Of a stretch of 27,017 bases of DNA, positions 7,873 through 15,118 are shown one piece after another. The position numbers were made by a program, and so were the translations under genes. The notes beneath the pieces were generated by a model, which ran no database searches, was not told the origin of the DNA, and saw only the letters and a program-made list of their open reading frames with translations. Within the stretch, counting starts at the first letter, position 1; every line of letters starts with the position of its first letter. The DNA is from Euryarchaeota archaeon UBA59 (GTDB lineage Archaea > Thermoplasmatota > Poseidoniia > Poseidoniales > Thalassarchaeaceae), in contig DAVI01000033.1 of the NCBI GenBank assembly GCA_002505495.1, positions 1-27,017 on the forward strand. Direction: 5' to 3'.

Positions 7873-7955
7873 GCGACGATCGCATAGCCTGGCCATTGCG
7901 CCGGATTGCTAATCCGGTGGGTTCACCCACGGGAGTTCGAATCTCCCTCGTCGCG
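7873..7955 (+). tRNA. tRNA-Ser(GCU)
   Basis: The acceptor stem GCGACGA pairs perfectly with TCGTCGC, and the discriminator base is G. The anticodon arm CCGGA-TTGCTAA-TCCGG gives anticodon GCU, which reads AGC/AGU serine codons. A long variable arm (TGGG-TTCA-CCCA) is present, as required for a type II tRNA, and the T arm is GGGAG-TTCGAAT-CTCCC. The next bases are CCT, so the 3' CCA is not encoded and would be added by the nucleotidyltransferase. No intron is seen. Confidence 0.95.
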
Positions 7956-8087
7956 CCTTCAACTCTCTCCAATTACATTCGTTGTACGGAGAATTGTTTG
8001 CGGTGGATATTGCGCAAAGGTCAGCCCAGAGAGGAAGGTGTGGTCAGAAGTTAAGGTTCACTTCTAAGAGGTGACCGCCTGACGGTT

Positions 8088-8933
8088 TCAGTCCGTTGGG
8101 TCCGCATCGGATTGAGTCTCGCCACCGGTCGATGTGACGGACGGATTTGTGTAGCCCAACATCTCCCATGCAGTCCTTAGATCTCTGAGGTTGATCAGCC
8201 CTCTGTCCGGCAGGCTGTAATCTTCGTCAAGAGTGGTGTAGACCATTGTCAGGTCCAGAAGTGGAGCGTGGATTCTCGGCCAATCACCGCCGATTCCCAT
8301 ACCCATGAGAGTGTAGGCTGGGGCATCAACCCCGCGCAGTTCCCAAGCTGCCTCAAAGAGGTTCAGTCCGTCGCCGTAACCTCTTGTTTGGTAGCAAAGT
8401 TTCAGCAGGTCTCCGACCTCCAAATTCTCCTCGACAGCAGCGAGTATCTCCTTTGAAGGGGGCGTCCCTGCCATGTCGTGAATTGAAGCAACCGTCGAGC
8501 AGCCGGCTTCTCTTGCAGCCTCAAACAGTTCTTCGCGGACCTTGTCGTCGATGTCCAACTCGAGGTTGATCCATGAGACTCCACTTGCAATCGCTTGCCG
8601 GAGCACTTCGATTCGGCCCTCCTCATCGTCTGGAAATTGTCCTCCTTGTCGGCGCGGCATACAGGTGAAGAGAACGGTCTTTTCGATACCTTTCTTGAGC
8701 TGCTCAATCGATGCAGCAACATCGACGGCAGCGAGTGGACGAGAGACAAATTCAACTGAGGTCTCTTGCTCACCCTCCTCATTCTTGACGGTCACTTTGA
8801 CCCTCTCGACATACAACCTGTCAAACCGGACTTCGACGAGTTCGACACCTTCCCCGGTCGCCTTTTCCGCCTGCTTCACCACCTCTGCCACAGTGTTCCC
8901 GCCAAGCGAGACGCAGACCTTCGGAACCGACAT
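8088..8933 (-). CDS. aroD: Type I 3-dehydroquinate dehydratase
   Basis: This enzyme dehydrates 3-dehydroquinate to 3-dehydroshikimate, the third step of the shikimate pathway, through a Schiff-base lysine. Visible active-site motifs are ELVEVRFDRL (31-40, the E-x-R-x-D substrate loop), SIHDMAGTPP (150-159, with the catalytic His at 152), GDLLKLCYQT (174-183, with the Schiff-base Lys at 178), and GIGGDWPRIHAP with Arg220. At 281 residues it is longer than the roughly 220-250 usual for the family. The extra length is a charged insertion around residues 45-63 and an Asp/Thr-rich C-terminal tail. The ATG at 8933 was chosen over upstream in-frame starts because a TATA-like element lies 28 nt before it and the fold begins right after it (VPKVCVSLGG). 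It is a monocistronic-looking gene divergent from gyrB. Confidence 0.93.
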   Translation of the reverse strand: MSVPKVCVSLGGNTVAEVVKQAEKATGEGVELVEVRFDRLYVERVKVTVKNEEGEQETSVEFVSRPLAAVDVAASIEQLKKGIEKTVLFTCMPRRQGGQFPDDEEGRIEVLRQAIASGVSWINLELDIDDKVREELFEAAREAGCSTVASIHDMAGTPPSKEILAAVEENLEVGDLLKLCYQTRGYGDGLNLFEAAWELRGVDAPAYTLMGMGIGGDWPRIHAPLLDLTMVYTTLDEDYSLPDRGLINLRDLRTAWEMLGYTNPSVTSTGGETQSDADPTD

Positions 8934-8956
8934 CGAGCGGCGCCACCGGCCAGTCC

Positions 8957-8967
8957 TGTTTAACGGT
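8957..8967 (-). promoter_or_regulatory. TATA box for aroD
   Basis: The minus strand reads CCGTTAAACAG, centred about 28 nt upstream of the ATG at 8933. The spacing implies a leaderless aroD transcript and supports the chosen start. Confidence 0.45.
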
Positions 8968-9091
8968 GATGTATCGAAAAGCCCCCTCTGAATGAGTCTC
9001 TGGAGGACTCCGAAATCGGCTATATCAAGGTTCAAAAAGCAGCAATGTGATTTCCCTCGAAATGGCGGTTTCGGAGAGGAAATAATGCTAG

Positions 9092-9102
9092 GGTTAATAA
9101 CC
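9092..9102 (+). promoter_or_regulatory. Candidate TATA box for gyrB (GGTTAATAACC)
   Basis: A perfect 11-bp palindrome, GGTTAATAACC, with a TTAATAA core. If used, transcription would start near 9124, giving a leader of about 50 nt that contains the inverted repeat at 9128-9152 and the ribosome site at 9163-9167. A second TATA-like element (ATTTAGA near 9116-9122) would instead put the start inside the inverted repeat. Confidence 0.45.
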
Positions 9103-9127
9103 TGTCAACGGCCCCATTTAGAGTGCG

Positions 9128-9152
9128 CAGGGGGTATCTATGATACCCCCTG
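9128..9152. repeat. Perfect 11-bp inverted repeat upstream of gyrB
   Basis: The arms CAGGGGGTATC and GATACCCCCTG are exact reverse complements separated by TAT. The element ends 22 nt before the gyrB ATG and 10 nt before its ribosome site. As DNA it has the shape of an operator for a dimeric regulator; as RNA it would form a stable 11-bp hairpin in the leader. Which applies depends on the transcription start. Confidence 0.85.
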
Positions 9153-9174
9153 AGAAAAAGTTGGTGAAAAATCG

Positions 9175-11151
9175 ATGTCTGGCGACTACCAAGGCGATGC
9201 AATCCAAGTCCTCGAGGGGTTGGAGGCGGTCCGGCAAGTGCCGGGGATGTACCTCGGCGAGACCGATAATGGCGAGGCACTCCACCGCTGCATCTGGGAA
9301 GTTGTGGACAACGCCGTAGACGAGCATCTCGCCGGCTACAACGACATAATCGAGGTCACAATCCACAAGGATGGCGCAGTCTCCGTCCGAGATTATGGCA
9401 GAGGCATCCCCGTAGACACTCACCCCGACAAAGGCATCAGTGCAGCCACCGTCGTGATGACCCACCTTCATGCAGGCGGCAAGTTCGACAACGAGGCCTA
9501 CAAGGTGTCCGGTGGCTTGCACGGCGTCGGCGTTTCTGCAGTCAATGCGGTATCGGAAGAATTGGTCATGACCATCCACCGAGAAGGTAGGATTTGGGAG
9601 CAGACATTCCACGCTGGAATCCCGGCTGCTGACATCAAGCCGACCGGCGACTCCGACTCGACGGGAACCATCATCAGATTCAAGCCCGATTTATCCTTCT
9701 TCTCCAACATTCAAGAATTCGATTACGAGGACATAAACGAGAGATTGAAGGAAACCGCCTTCCTAAACGGCGGACTGGAGATTATCCTTATCGACGAGAG
9801 GGACGGCAGCGAGCCGGTCATCCACAAGTATGATGGGGGGATCGCAGAGTTCGTCCAAGTTCTCGGCGAGAGGGCGGTGAGTCTCCATCGGGAAGTGATT
9901 CGACTTGTGGGTGAGCGAGAGGATTCGGATGGGAAAATTGTCGAAGTCGACGCCGCCCTACTTTGGGGAGACGCCTACTCTGAGAAAATCCAATGTTACA
10001 CGAACATCATCCGCAACCGAGATGGCGGCACCCATCTGTCTGGTCTACGTGGCTCCCTGACTCGCACCCTCAACTCCTACGGCCAATCCCGCGATCTCCT
10101 CAAGAAGGTCGGAAACCTCTCCGGTGATGACATCAGAGAGGGGTTGACCGCAGTGATTAGCATCAAGCACCCAGACCCCTCATTCTCCTCGCAAGCGAAG
10201 GACAAGTTGGTCACCAGCGAAGTCCAGGGAATAGTGGAAACGGTCGTCAACGACAAGTTGGGCGAATTCCTAGAGGAGAATCCTCAGATTGCCAAGACGA
10301 TCATCGAGAAGGCGATTCTCTCCAACACAGCGAGAGAGGCGGCACGAAAAGCGCGCGACCTGACCCGCAGGAAGGGTGTACTCGAAGGTGGTGGCCTACC
10401 CGGAAAGTTGGCCGATTGTCAGTCGAGAGACCCGGCAGAGTGCGAAATCTACCTAGTGGAGGGTGACTCGGCGGGCGGCTCGGCGAAGACCGGCAGGGAC
10501 CGTCGGACACAGGCCATTCTCCCCTTGCGGGGTAAGATTCTGAATGTCGAGAGGCAGCAGAAAAACCCTGCGAAGGTCTTCCAGAACAACGAGATTCAGA
10601 CTATGATTCGGGCCTTTGGCGCAGGTATCGGCAACAGGGACCCTGATGCGGAAGAGGGCGAAGAGATGGAGGAGGGTCTGTTCGACCCGACCAAACTGCG
10701 CTACAGTCGCATCATCATCATGTGTGACGCTGATGTCGACGGCGCCCACATCCGCACACTGATTCTGACTTTCCTCTGGCGCTTCATGAAGGAGGCCATC
10801 ACCTGCGGCCATGTCTACATCGCACAGCCGCCACTCTACCAGTTGACTCGGGGCAGGGAGAGCCGCTACGCCTACTCGGACGGTGAGCGTGACGCCTACA
10901 TGAAGGAATTGACCGCCGACAAGCCGAACGCCAAAGTCTCGGTTCAGCGGTACAAGGGTCTTGGTGAGATGAATCCCGACCAGTTGTGGACTACCACCAT
11001 GGACCCTGAAGAGCGAACCCTGCTGAAGGTGACCGTCGACGATGCACTAGCCGCAGACGAGTTGTTTGAGATTCTGATGGGTGAGGATGTGCCCTCGAGA
11101 AGGGCCTTCATCGAGAGGCATGCAAAGGGGGTGACCTACCTTGACGTCTGA
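9175..11151 (+). CDS. gyrB: DNA gyrase subunit B
   Basis: The ATPase and TOPRIM subunit of DNA gyrase, which with GyrA introduces negative supercoils using ATP. The 658-residue length matches the shorter GyrB class without the extra insert seen in E. coli. GHKL ATPase motifs are EVVDNAVDE (42-50, with Glu42 as general base and Asn46 for Mg), DYGRGIP (73-79), and the lid GGLHGVGVSAVNA (113-125). The TOPRIM motifs are VEGDSAGGSA (Glu429) and CDADVDGAH (Asp518, Asp520, Asp522), followed by QRYKGLGEMNPDQLW near the C-terminus. A GGTGA ribosome site lies 7 nt upstream of the ATG. An acidic loop (DAEEGEEMEEG) precedes the DADVD motif. It overlaps gyrA by 11 nt. Gyrase in euryarchaea is generally regarded as acquired from bacteria. 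Confidence 0.98.
   Translation: MSGDYQGDAIQVLEGLEAVRQVPGMYLGETDNGEALHRCIWEVVDNAVDEHLAGYNDIIEVTIHKDGAVSVRDYGRGIPVDTHPDKGISAATVVMTHLHAGGKFDNEAYKVSGGLHGVGVSAVNAVSEELVMTIHREGRIWEQTFHAGIPAADIKPTGDSDSTGTIIRFKPDLSFFSNIQEFDYEDINERLKETAFLNGGLEIILIDERDGSEPVIHKYDGGIAEFVQVLGERAVSLHREVIRLVGEREDSDGKIVEVDAALLWGDAYSEKIQCYTNIIRNRDGGTHLSGLRGSLTRTLNSYGQSRDLLKKVGNLSGDDIREGLTAVISIKHPDPSFSSQAKDKLVTSEVQGIVETVVNDKLGEFLEENPQIAKTIIEKAILSNTAREAARKARDLTRRKGVLEGGGLPGKLADCQSRDPAECEIYLVEGDSAGGSAKTGRDRRTQAILPLRGKILNVERQQKNPAKVFQNNEIQTMIRAFGAGIGNRDPDAEEGEEMEEGLFDPTKLRYSRIIIMCDADVDGAHIRTLILTFLWRFMKEAITCGHVYIAQPPLYQLTRGRESRYAYSDGERDAYMKELTADKPNAKVSVQRYKGLGEMNPDQLWTTTMDPEERTLLKVTVDDALAADELFEILMGEDVPSRRAFIERHAKGVTYLDV
11127..11134 (+). 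promoter_or_regulatory. Ribosome binding site that decides the gyrA TTG start
   Basis: GGGGGTGA lies inside the end of gyrB, 6 nt before TTG at 11141. The in-frame alternatives downstream (a GTG and an ATG more than 30 nt further) lack such a site. The ATGATG at 11151-11156 is in another frame. Confidence 0.65.
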
Positions 11152-14050
11152 TGATGAAGAGCCGAAGATCAACATTGGCACCGTGCGTGACCACGACATC
11201 GGCGATGAGATGCGTGAGAGTTACATCAACTACGCAATGTCAGTCATCATCGGCCGGGCGCTGCCCGATGTCCGAGATGGACTGAAGCCGGTCCATCGCA
11301 GAATTCTCTACGGTATGCACGAAGGCGGACACACGCACGAGAAGTCATTCACCAAGTCCGCCCGCTCCGTTGGAGAGGTGATGGGTAAGTATCACCCGCA
11401 CGGCGACCAGTCAATCTACGACACGATGGTGCGAATGGCACAAGGTTTCAGCCTCCGCTACCCTCTGATCGAAGGACAGGGGAACTTCGGTAGCATCGAT
11501 GGAGATCCGCCAGCAGCTATGCGCTACACCGAATCGAGGCTCGCTCGTCTCTCGCGGAATCTACTCGCTGACATAGACAAGGACACCGTCGACTTCGCAC
11601 CCAACTTCGACGACTCTGAGCAGGAACCCACAGTCCTACCCGCAGGTCTTCCCAATCTGCTCCTCAACGGGTCTGATGGAATAGCCGTCGGAATGGCGAC
11701 CCGAATTCCGCCGCACAACTTGAATGAGTTGACAGATGCAATCCGGTTACACATAGACGCCATCAAAGAGCAATCGCTCAAGTCGAAGAAGCCGAACAAT
11801 CCTCCAAAGATTGATCTATCCACCTACATGCAGCACCTCAAAGGCCCGGACTTTCCCACTGGCGCGACAATCTACGGAATCGACGGCATCCGTGACATGT
11901 ACGAGACCGGCCACGGGCGCTTCCACGTTCGCAGTGACTGCACTGTAGAAGATGATGGGGATGGCAAGAGGATCATCGTTCACGCAATCCCATATCAGGT
12001 GAAGAAATCCGAAATGCTCGTCAAGATTGCCGAACTCGTCAGCAAGGACAGCGTGAAGGGGATCAGAGACATTCGCGATGAGTCGTCCAAGGACGGTCTG
12101 CGGGTCGTAATCGAAGTCAAGCAAAACGCCGACCCGCACGCGGTTCTCAACCAGTTGTACAAGTCATCTAGACTACAGGAATCCTACTCGGCGAACATGA
12201 TGGGAATCATCGACGGGCAACCGGTCGAACTCGACCTGCCAACGATTCTGCACACCTGGGTTCGCCACAGAGAAGAAGTCATCGAGAGGAGAACTCGGTT
12301 CGAACTGGCGAAGGCTGAAGCGCGCATTCACCTGCTTGAAGGGTTGCTCATCGTTGCAGAACACGGCCGTGACATCACCGACATCATCCGCGGTTGCGAG
12401 GACTATGCCGAGGTTCACGTCAAACTCGCCAAGAAGTACAAGATGAGTGAGATTCAGACCAAGGCTGTCTACGAGATGCCGCTAGGCAGGTTGACCAAAC
12501 AGTCAGTCACCAAGTTGAACGTCGAACAGGATAGTCTGAAGGTAGACATCACGCGATACAACGAGATTCTCGCCAGCCGTGTTGAGATTCTGGACCTGGT
12601 GATGGGTGAGTTGCAAGCAGCTACCGACAAGCATGGTGACAAGCGACGAACCCACATCGACCCGATGCCGCTGTCGATGGACCGAGAGGACCTCATCGAA
12701 GAGAAGGCAATCGTCATCTCGCTCACAGAAGACGACTACATTCGCCACCTACCAGTAGAGACCTTCCGAGTGCAGAACCGGGGCGGCCGAGGGGTTAAGG
12801 GGGTCACAACGAAAACCGAGGACGCGGCAAAGATGATAGTTTCCTGCTTCAGCAAGGACCGGATTCTGATTTTCACCAACAAGCCATTCGAAGTCGATGT
12901 AGGCCACCAACATCACGGTCGGATGGATGGCCGGGTCTACGGCATCAAGGCGTGGGAGACTCCCCAAGCGAGTAGGCAGGCGAAGGGCTCTCACATCAGA
13001 AATGTGCTCGACAGATTCCAACCAAACGAAATTATCGTCTCGATTCTGCCGATCAGCAAGGAGATGGAAAAGGAGGCGGAGAAGTACTTCATCTTCTTCG
13101 CCACGAGAAACGGCAAGGTGAAGAAAACGCCACTCACCGACTTCCTGACCATCAACAAGCGAGGAAAGCGTGCGCTCATTCTTCCAGCAGGTGACCAGTT
13201 GGTTAGCGTGCGCCACGGCAAACAGGACGCAACCGTAGTTCTCATCTCAAACAAGGGTAGAGCGTGCCGCTTCCAGCCTTCGATGACGAAGGAGAGAGAT
13301 GGCGTGGCGAATCAAATCCTCAAGCCTTACGGGCGCAACACTCAGCCAAAGGTCGGCATCAAGTTGAACCGAAAGATCCCAGGCACCGAAGAAATCGAGT
13401 CACTGGGACACCTCGTTGGAATGGTCGTCAGTGATGATGAAGACATCCGCGTTCTCACGATTTCAAAGTACGGAATGGCAAAGCGAACCCGACTGGGCTC
13501 CGGAGACATGGTGCCGAAACTCGATGGGGAAGGAAATCCCATCGTTGATGATAATGGCGAGATTGAGAAGGTCAGAGATGGGTTTGCCCTGTCCAAGAAC
13601 AGAGGGACTCAAGGTGCCACTGCGATGGGACTCCGCCTTGCAGGGGTGCCACCCGGACAAGACAGAAAGCGTTGGCAGGCACTTTCCAAGAAGGAGAAGT
13701 TGGCGTGGCACAACGACAAATATCCTGAGAACCAACTGAAGACAGCACCCGCTCTTGAGAAATTGTGGCCTAGGGATGAAATCGTCAGAGTACACCAGAT
13801 TCCAGATGTCTCGGACCAAATCTTCCTTCTGGCAGCATCTGGCATGATGATTCGATTCGCCGCCAACCAAACTGCTTCGTCCGGGCGCACAGCAAAGGGC
13901 ACTTGGGTGATGGAGGTCCGTGACAAGGAGAATGGTGGATTCAACGATGAAATCATCTCCTCAGCGAGGTTGGATGCCGAACTGATCGACGAAGAGGACG
14001 AAGAACCTGCAGAAATCGTTGGCGGAGAACCATCCTCCGAAGAGGAGTGA
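11141..14050 (+). CDS. gyrA: DNA gyrase subunit A, with extended C-terminal domain
   Basis: The DNA cleavage and wrapping subunit of gyrase. The N-terminal winged-helix region shows YINYAMSVIIGRALPDVRDG and the quinolone-pocket segment HPHGDQSIYDTMVRMAQ. The catalytic tyrosine is Tyr129 in AAMRYTE, preceded by GQGNFGSIDGD. The C-terminal wrapping domain opens with a recognisable GyrA box, QNRGGRG (about 543-551). At 969 residues it is about 100 longer than typical GyrA: a hydrophilic insertion of roughly 90-100 residues (about 786-880) splits the last blades of the beta-pinwheel, and an acidic tail (EEDEEPAE, SSEEE) follows. The position equivalent to E. coli Ser83 is Gln90, while Asp94 matches Asp87. 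The TTG start is chosen from the ribosome site; the 11-nt overlap with gyrB implies coupled translation. Confidence 0.97.
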   Translation: MTSDDEEPKINIGTVRDHDIGDEMRESYINYAMSVIIGRALPDVRDGLKPVHRRILYGMHEGGHTHEKSFTKSARSVGEVMGKYHPHGDQSIYDTMVRMAQGFSLRYPLIEGQGNFGSIDGDPPAAMRYTESRLARLSRNLLADIDKDTVDFAPNFDDSEQEPTVLPAGLPNLLLNGSDGIAVGMATRIPPHNLNELTDAIRLHIDAIKEQSLKSKKPNNPPKIDLSTYMQHLKGPDFPTGATIYGIDGIRDMYETGHGRFHVRSDCTVEDDGDGKRIIVHAIPYQVKKSEMLVKIAELVSKDSVKGIRDIRDESSKDGLRVVIEVKQNADPHAVLNQLYKSSRLQESYSANMMGIIDGQPVELDLPTILHTWVRHREEVIERRTRFELAKAEARIHLLEGLLIVAEHGRDITDIIRGCEDYAEVHVKLAKKYKMSEIQTKAVYEMPLGRLTKQSVTKLNVEQDSLKVDITRYNEILASRVEILDLVMGELQAATDKHGDKRRTHIDPMPLSMDREDLIEEKAIVISLTEDDYIRHLPVETFRVQNRGGRGVKGVTTKTEDAAKMIVSCFSKDRILIFTNKPFEVDVGHQHHGRMDGRVYGIKAWETPQASRQAKGSHIRNVLDRFQPNEIIVSILPISKEMEKEAEKYFIFFATRNGKVKKTPLTDFLTINKRGKRALILPAGDQLVSVRHGKQDATVVLISNKGRACRFQPSMTKERDGVANQILKPYGRNTQPKVGIKLNRKIPGTEEIESLGHLVGMVVSDDEDIRVLTISKYGMAKRTRLGSGDMVPKLDGEGNPIVDDNGEIEKVRDGFALSKNRGTQGATAMGLRLAGVPPGQDRKRWQALSKKEKLAWHNDKYPENQLKTAPALEKLWPRDEIVRVHQIPDVSDQIFLLAASGMMIRFAANQTASSGRTAKGTWVMEVRDKENGGFNDEIISSARLDAELIDEEDEEPAEIVGGEPSSEEE

Positions 14051-14076
14051 CCACCGCCTGCCGTAGCGGCTGGTGG
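14051..14076 (+). terminator. Possible hairpin at the end of gyrA
   Basis: Immediately after the gyrA stop, CCACCGCC can pair with GGCTGGTGG (one bulged T) around a 9-nt loop. It lies in the 55-nt gap between convergent genes. There is no T-run after it, and archaeal termination normally relies on T-tracts, so a terminator role is uncertain. Confidence 0.3.
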
Positions 14077-14105
14077 AACCGATTCAACAAGTCGAGTTCG
14101 CCTAC

Positions 14106-15110
14106 TCACGGCGGCGGCTTATCTGGAGCGAGTGATGCCTTTGCTCGAGTCTGTTCCGTTTCCATAAGCGGCATCAGGTCGACCCCCTCCGGCGAGTCGC
14201 CCTTTCCAGCGTTGACGAACTTGGTGTGCAACACAACTGGTGCGGCCATGAGGCTTAGGAAGAGCCCACAACAGAAGAGCGAAACCGTGAACTTGGGGAG
14301 AGTGAGCCTCTCCTCTGTCATGATGGTGAGGTCGACAGTGAAATTCCGGTGTGGTGGCGGCGTATCCGAGTCCCGCATGTTGTCCCACCCATCGATGACG
14401 ATGTACATCCATTCCGTCTCTGGTTCTGCAAGGCCGAAGAAGGCCCCACTCGTCTCATCCGCGTCGAGGCTTACCGTGAAGTCGAGCTGCCTCTTCCCCT
14501 CGTATGAGTGGACGTCGCGGTAGGGCATCCAAGCGACGATGTCTCTCCATTCTGGTGGAATCAGGTTGAGCAAGTCGCGGTCTTCCAGCGCGCGAATCTC
14601 GAAATCTCGCGTATAGAAGTCCCAATCGTATTCCTGCAAGAGGTAGAAATCCACGAGTGGCGGCGGGAGATGGGCGCTCTCATTGTCTGAATGAACGACG
14701 AAGCAGAATGTGTAGCGGTAACCGTAGGTGAGGTTTAGTCGGAGCCCGGAACTCGAGTCGTTGTCAACTAGGAAAGAGGCGTGGAAGTCGCTTCTGAGAG
14801 CTTTCAACTCGCTCCTGTTGTAGATGTTGTCACCCGACAATGCTGGGCCCCACCACCGTTGATCGCCCCACTCATCGTCAAAATCACCGTCATTTCCAGA
14901 AAAGCCATCGATCACGCCACTCATGTTGAAACTGTTCACCTGTTCGTGCCACTTAGCGGCATTCGAAGAGTCGTAACTGCAGTCCGAGGCGGCCTTCGCC
15001 GAGCCCATGTTGAGTGGTTCTGGCAGGGCCAAGAGTAGTGGGATTACAAACAGGGCAGCGAGCAGAATCGAAGGTCGCGGGTCGCTTGTTCTCGCGCCGA
15101 CTCTTGTCAT
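14106..15110 (-). CDS. Exported, C-terminally anchored protein of unknown function
   Basis: A 334-residue protein with an N-terminal signal peptide (PSILLAALFVIPLLLALPEP, about 13-32, ending before SAKAASDC). A beta-rich ectodomain of about 230 residues holds several aromatic- and acid-rich stretches (DGDFDDEWGDQRWWGP, YDWDFYTRDFE) and sequons. One transmembrane helix lies at about 273-296, with a short cytoplasmic tail rich in Lys and Pro. No domain is recognised, though the ectodomain has the look of a carbohydrate-binding or DOMON-like beta sandwich; that is a guess. The ATG at 15110 is preferred over the GTG at 15122 because GGTGAGG, overlapping the stop of the upstream gene, stands 6-8 nt before it. 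It is translationally linked to the giant metallopeptidase/PKD protein upstream and probably works with it at the cell surface. Confidence 0.8.
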   Translation of the reverse strand: MTRVGARTSDPRPSILLAALFVIPLLLALPEPLNMGSAKAASDCSYDSSNAAKWHEQVNSFNMSGVIDGFSGNDGDFDDEWGDQRWWGPALSGDNIYNRSELKALRSDFHASFLVDNDSSSGLRLNLTYGYRYTFCFVVHSDNESAHLPPPLVDFYLLQEYDWDFYTRDFEIRALEDRDLLNLIPPEWRDIVAWMPYRDVHSYEGKRQLDFTVSLDADETSGAFFGLAEPETEWMYIVIDGWDNMRDSDTPPPHRNFTVDLTIMTEERLTLPKFTVSLFCCGLFLSLMAAPVVLHTKFVNAGKGDSPEGVDLMPLMETEQTRAKASLAPDKPPP

Positions 15111-15118
15111 TGGTGGCC

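Noticed and set aside
8046..8065. Short inverted repeat AGAAGT-(8 nt)-ACTTCT downstream of aroD
   Set aside because: Only 6 bp, AT-balanced, with no T-run; too weak to call a terminator.
9118..9612. 164-residue open frame antisense to the start of gyrB
   Set aside because: It mirrors the codon pattern of gyrB and has no ribosome site or domain.
13609..14109. Ser-rich open frame antisense to the end of gyrA
   Set aside because: The low-complexity Ser/Pro runs are the complement of acidic gyrA codons, so it is a shadow.
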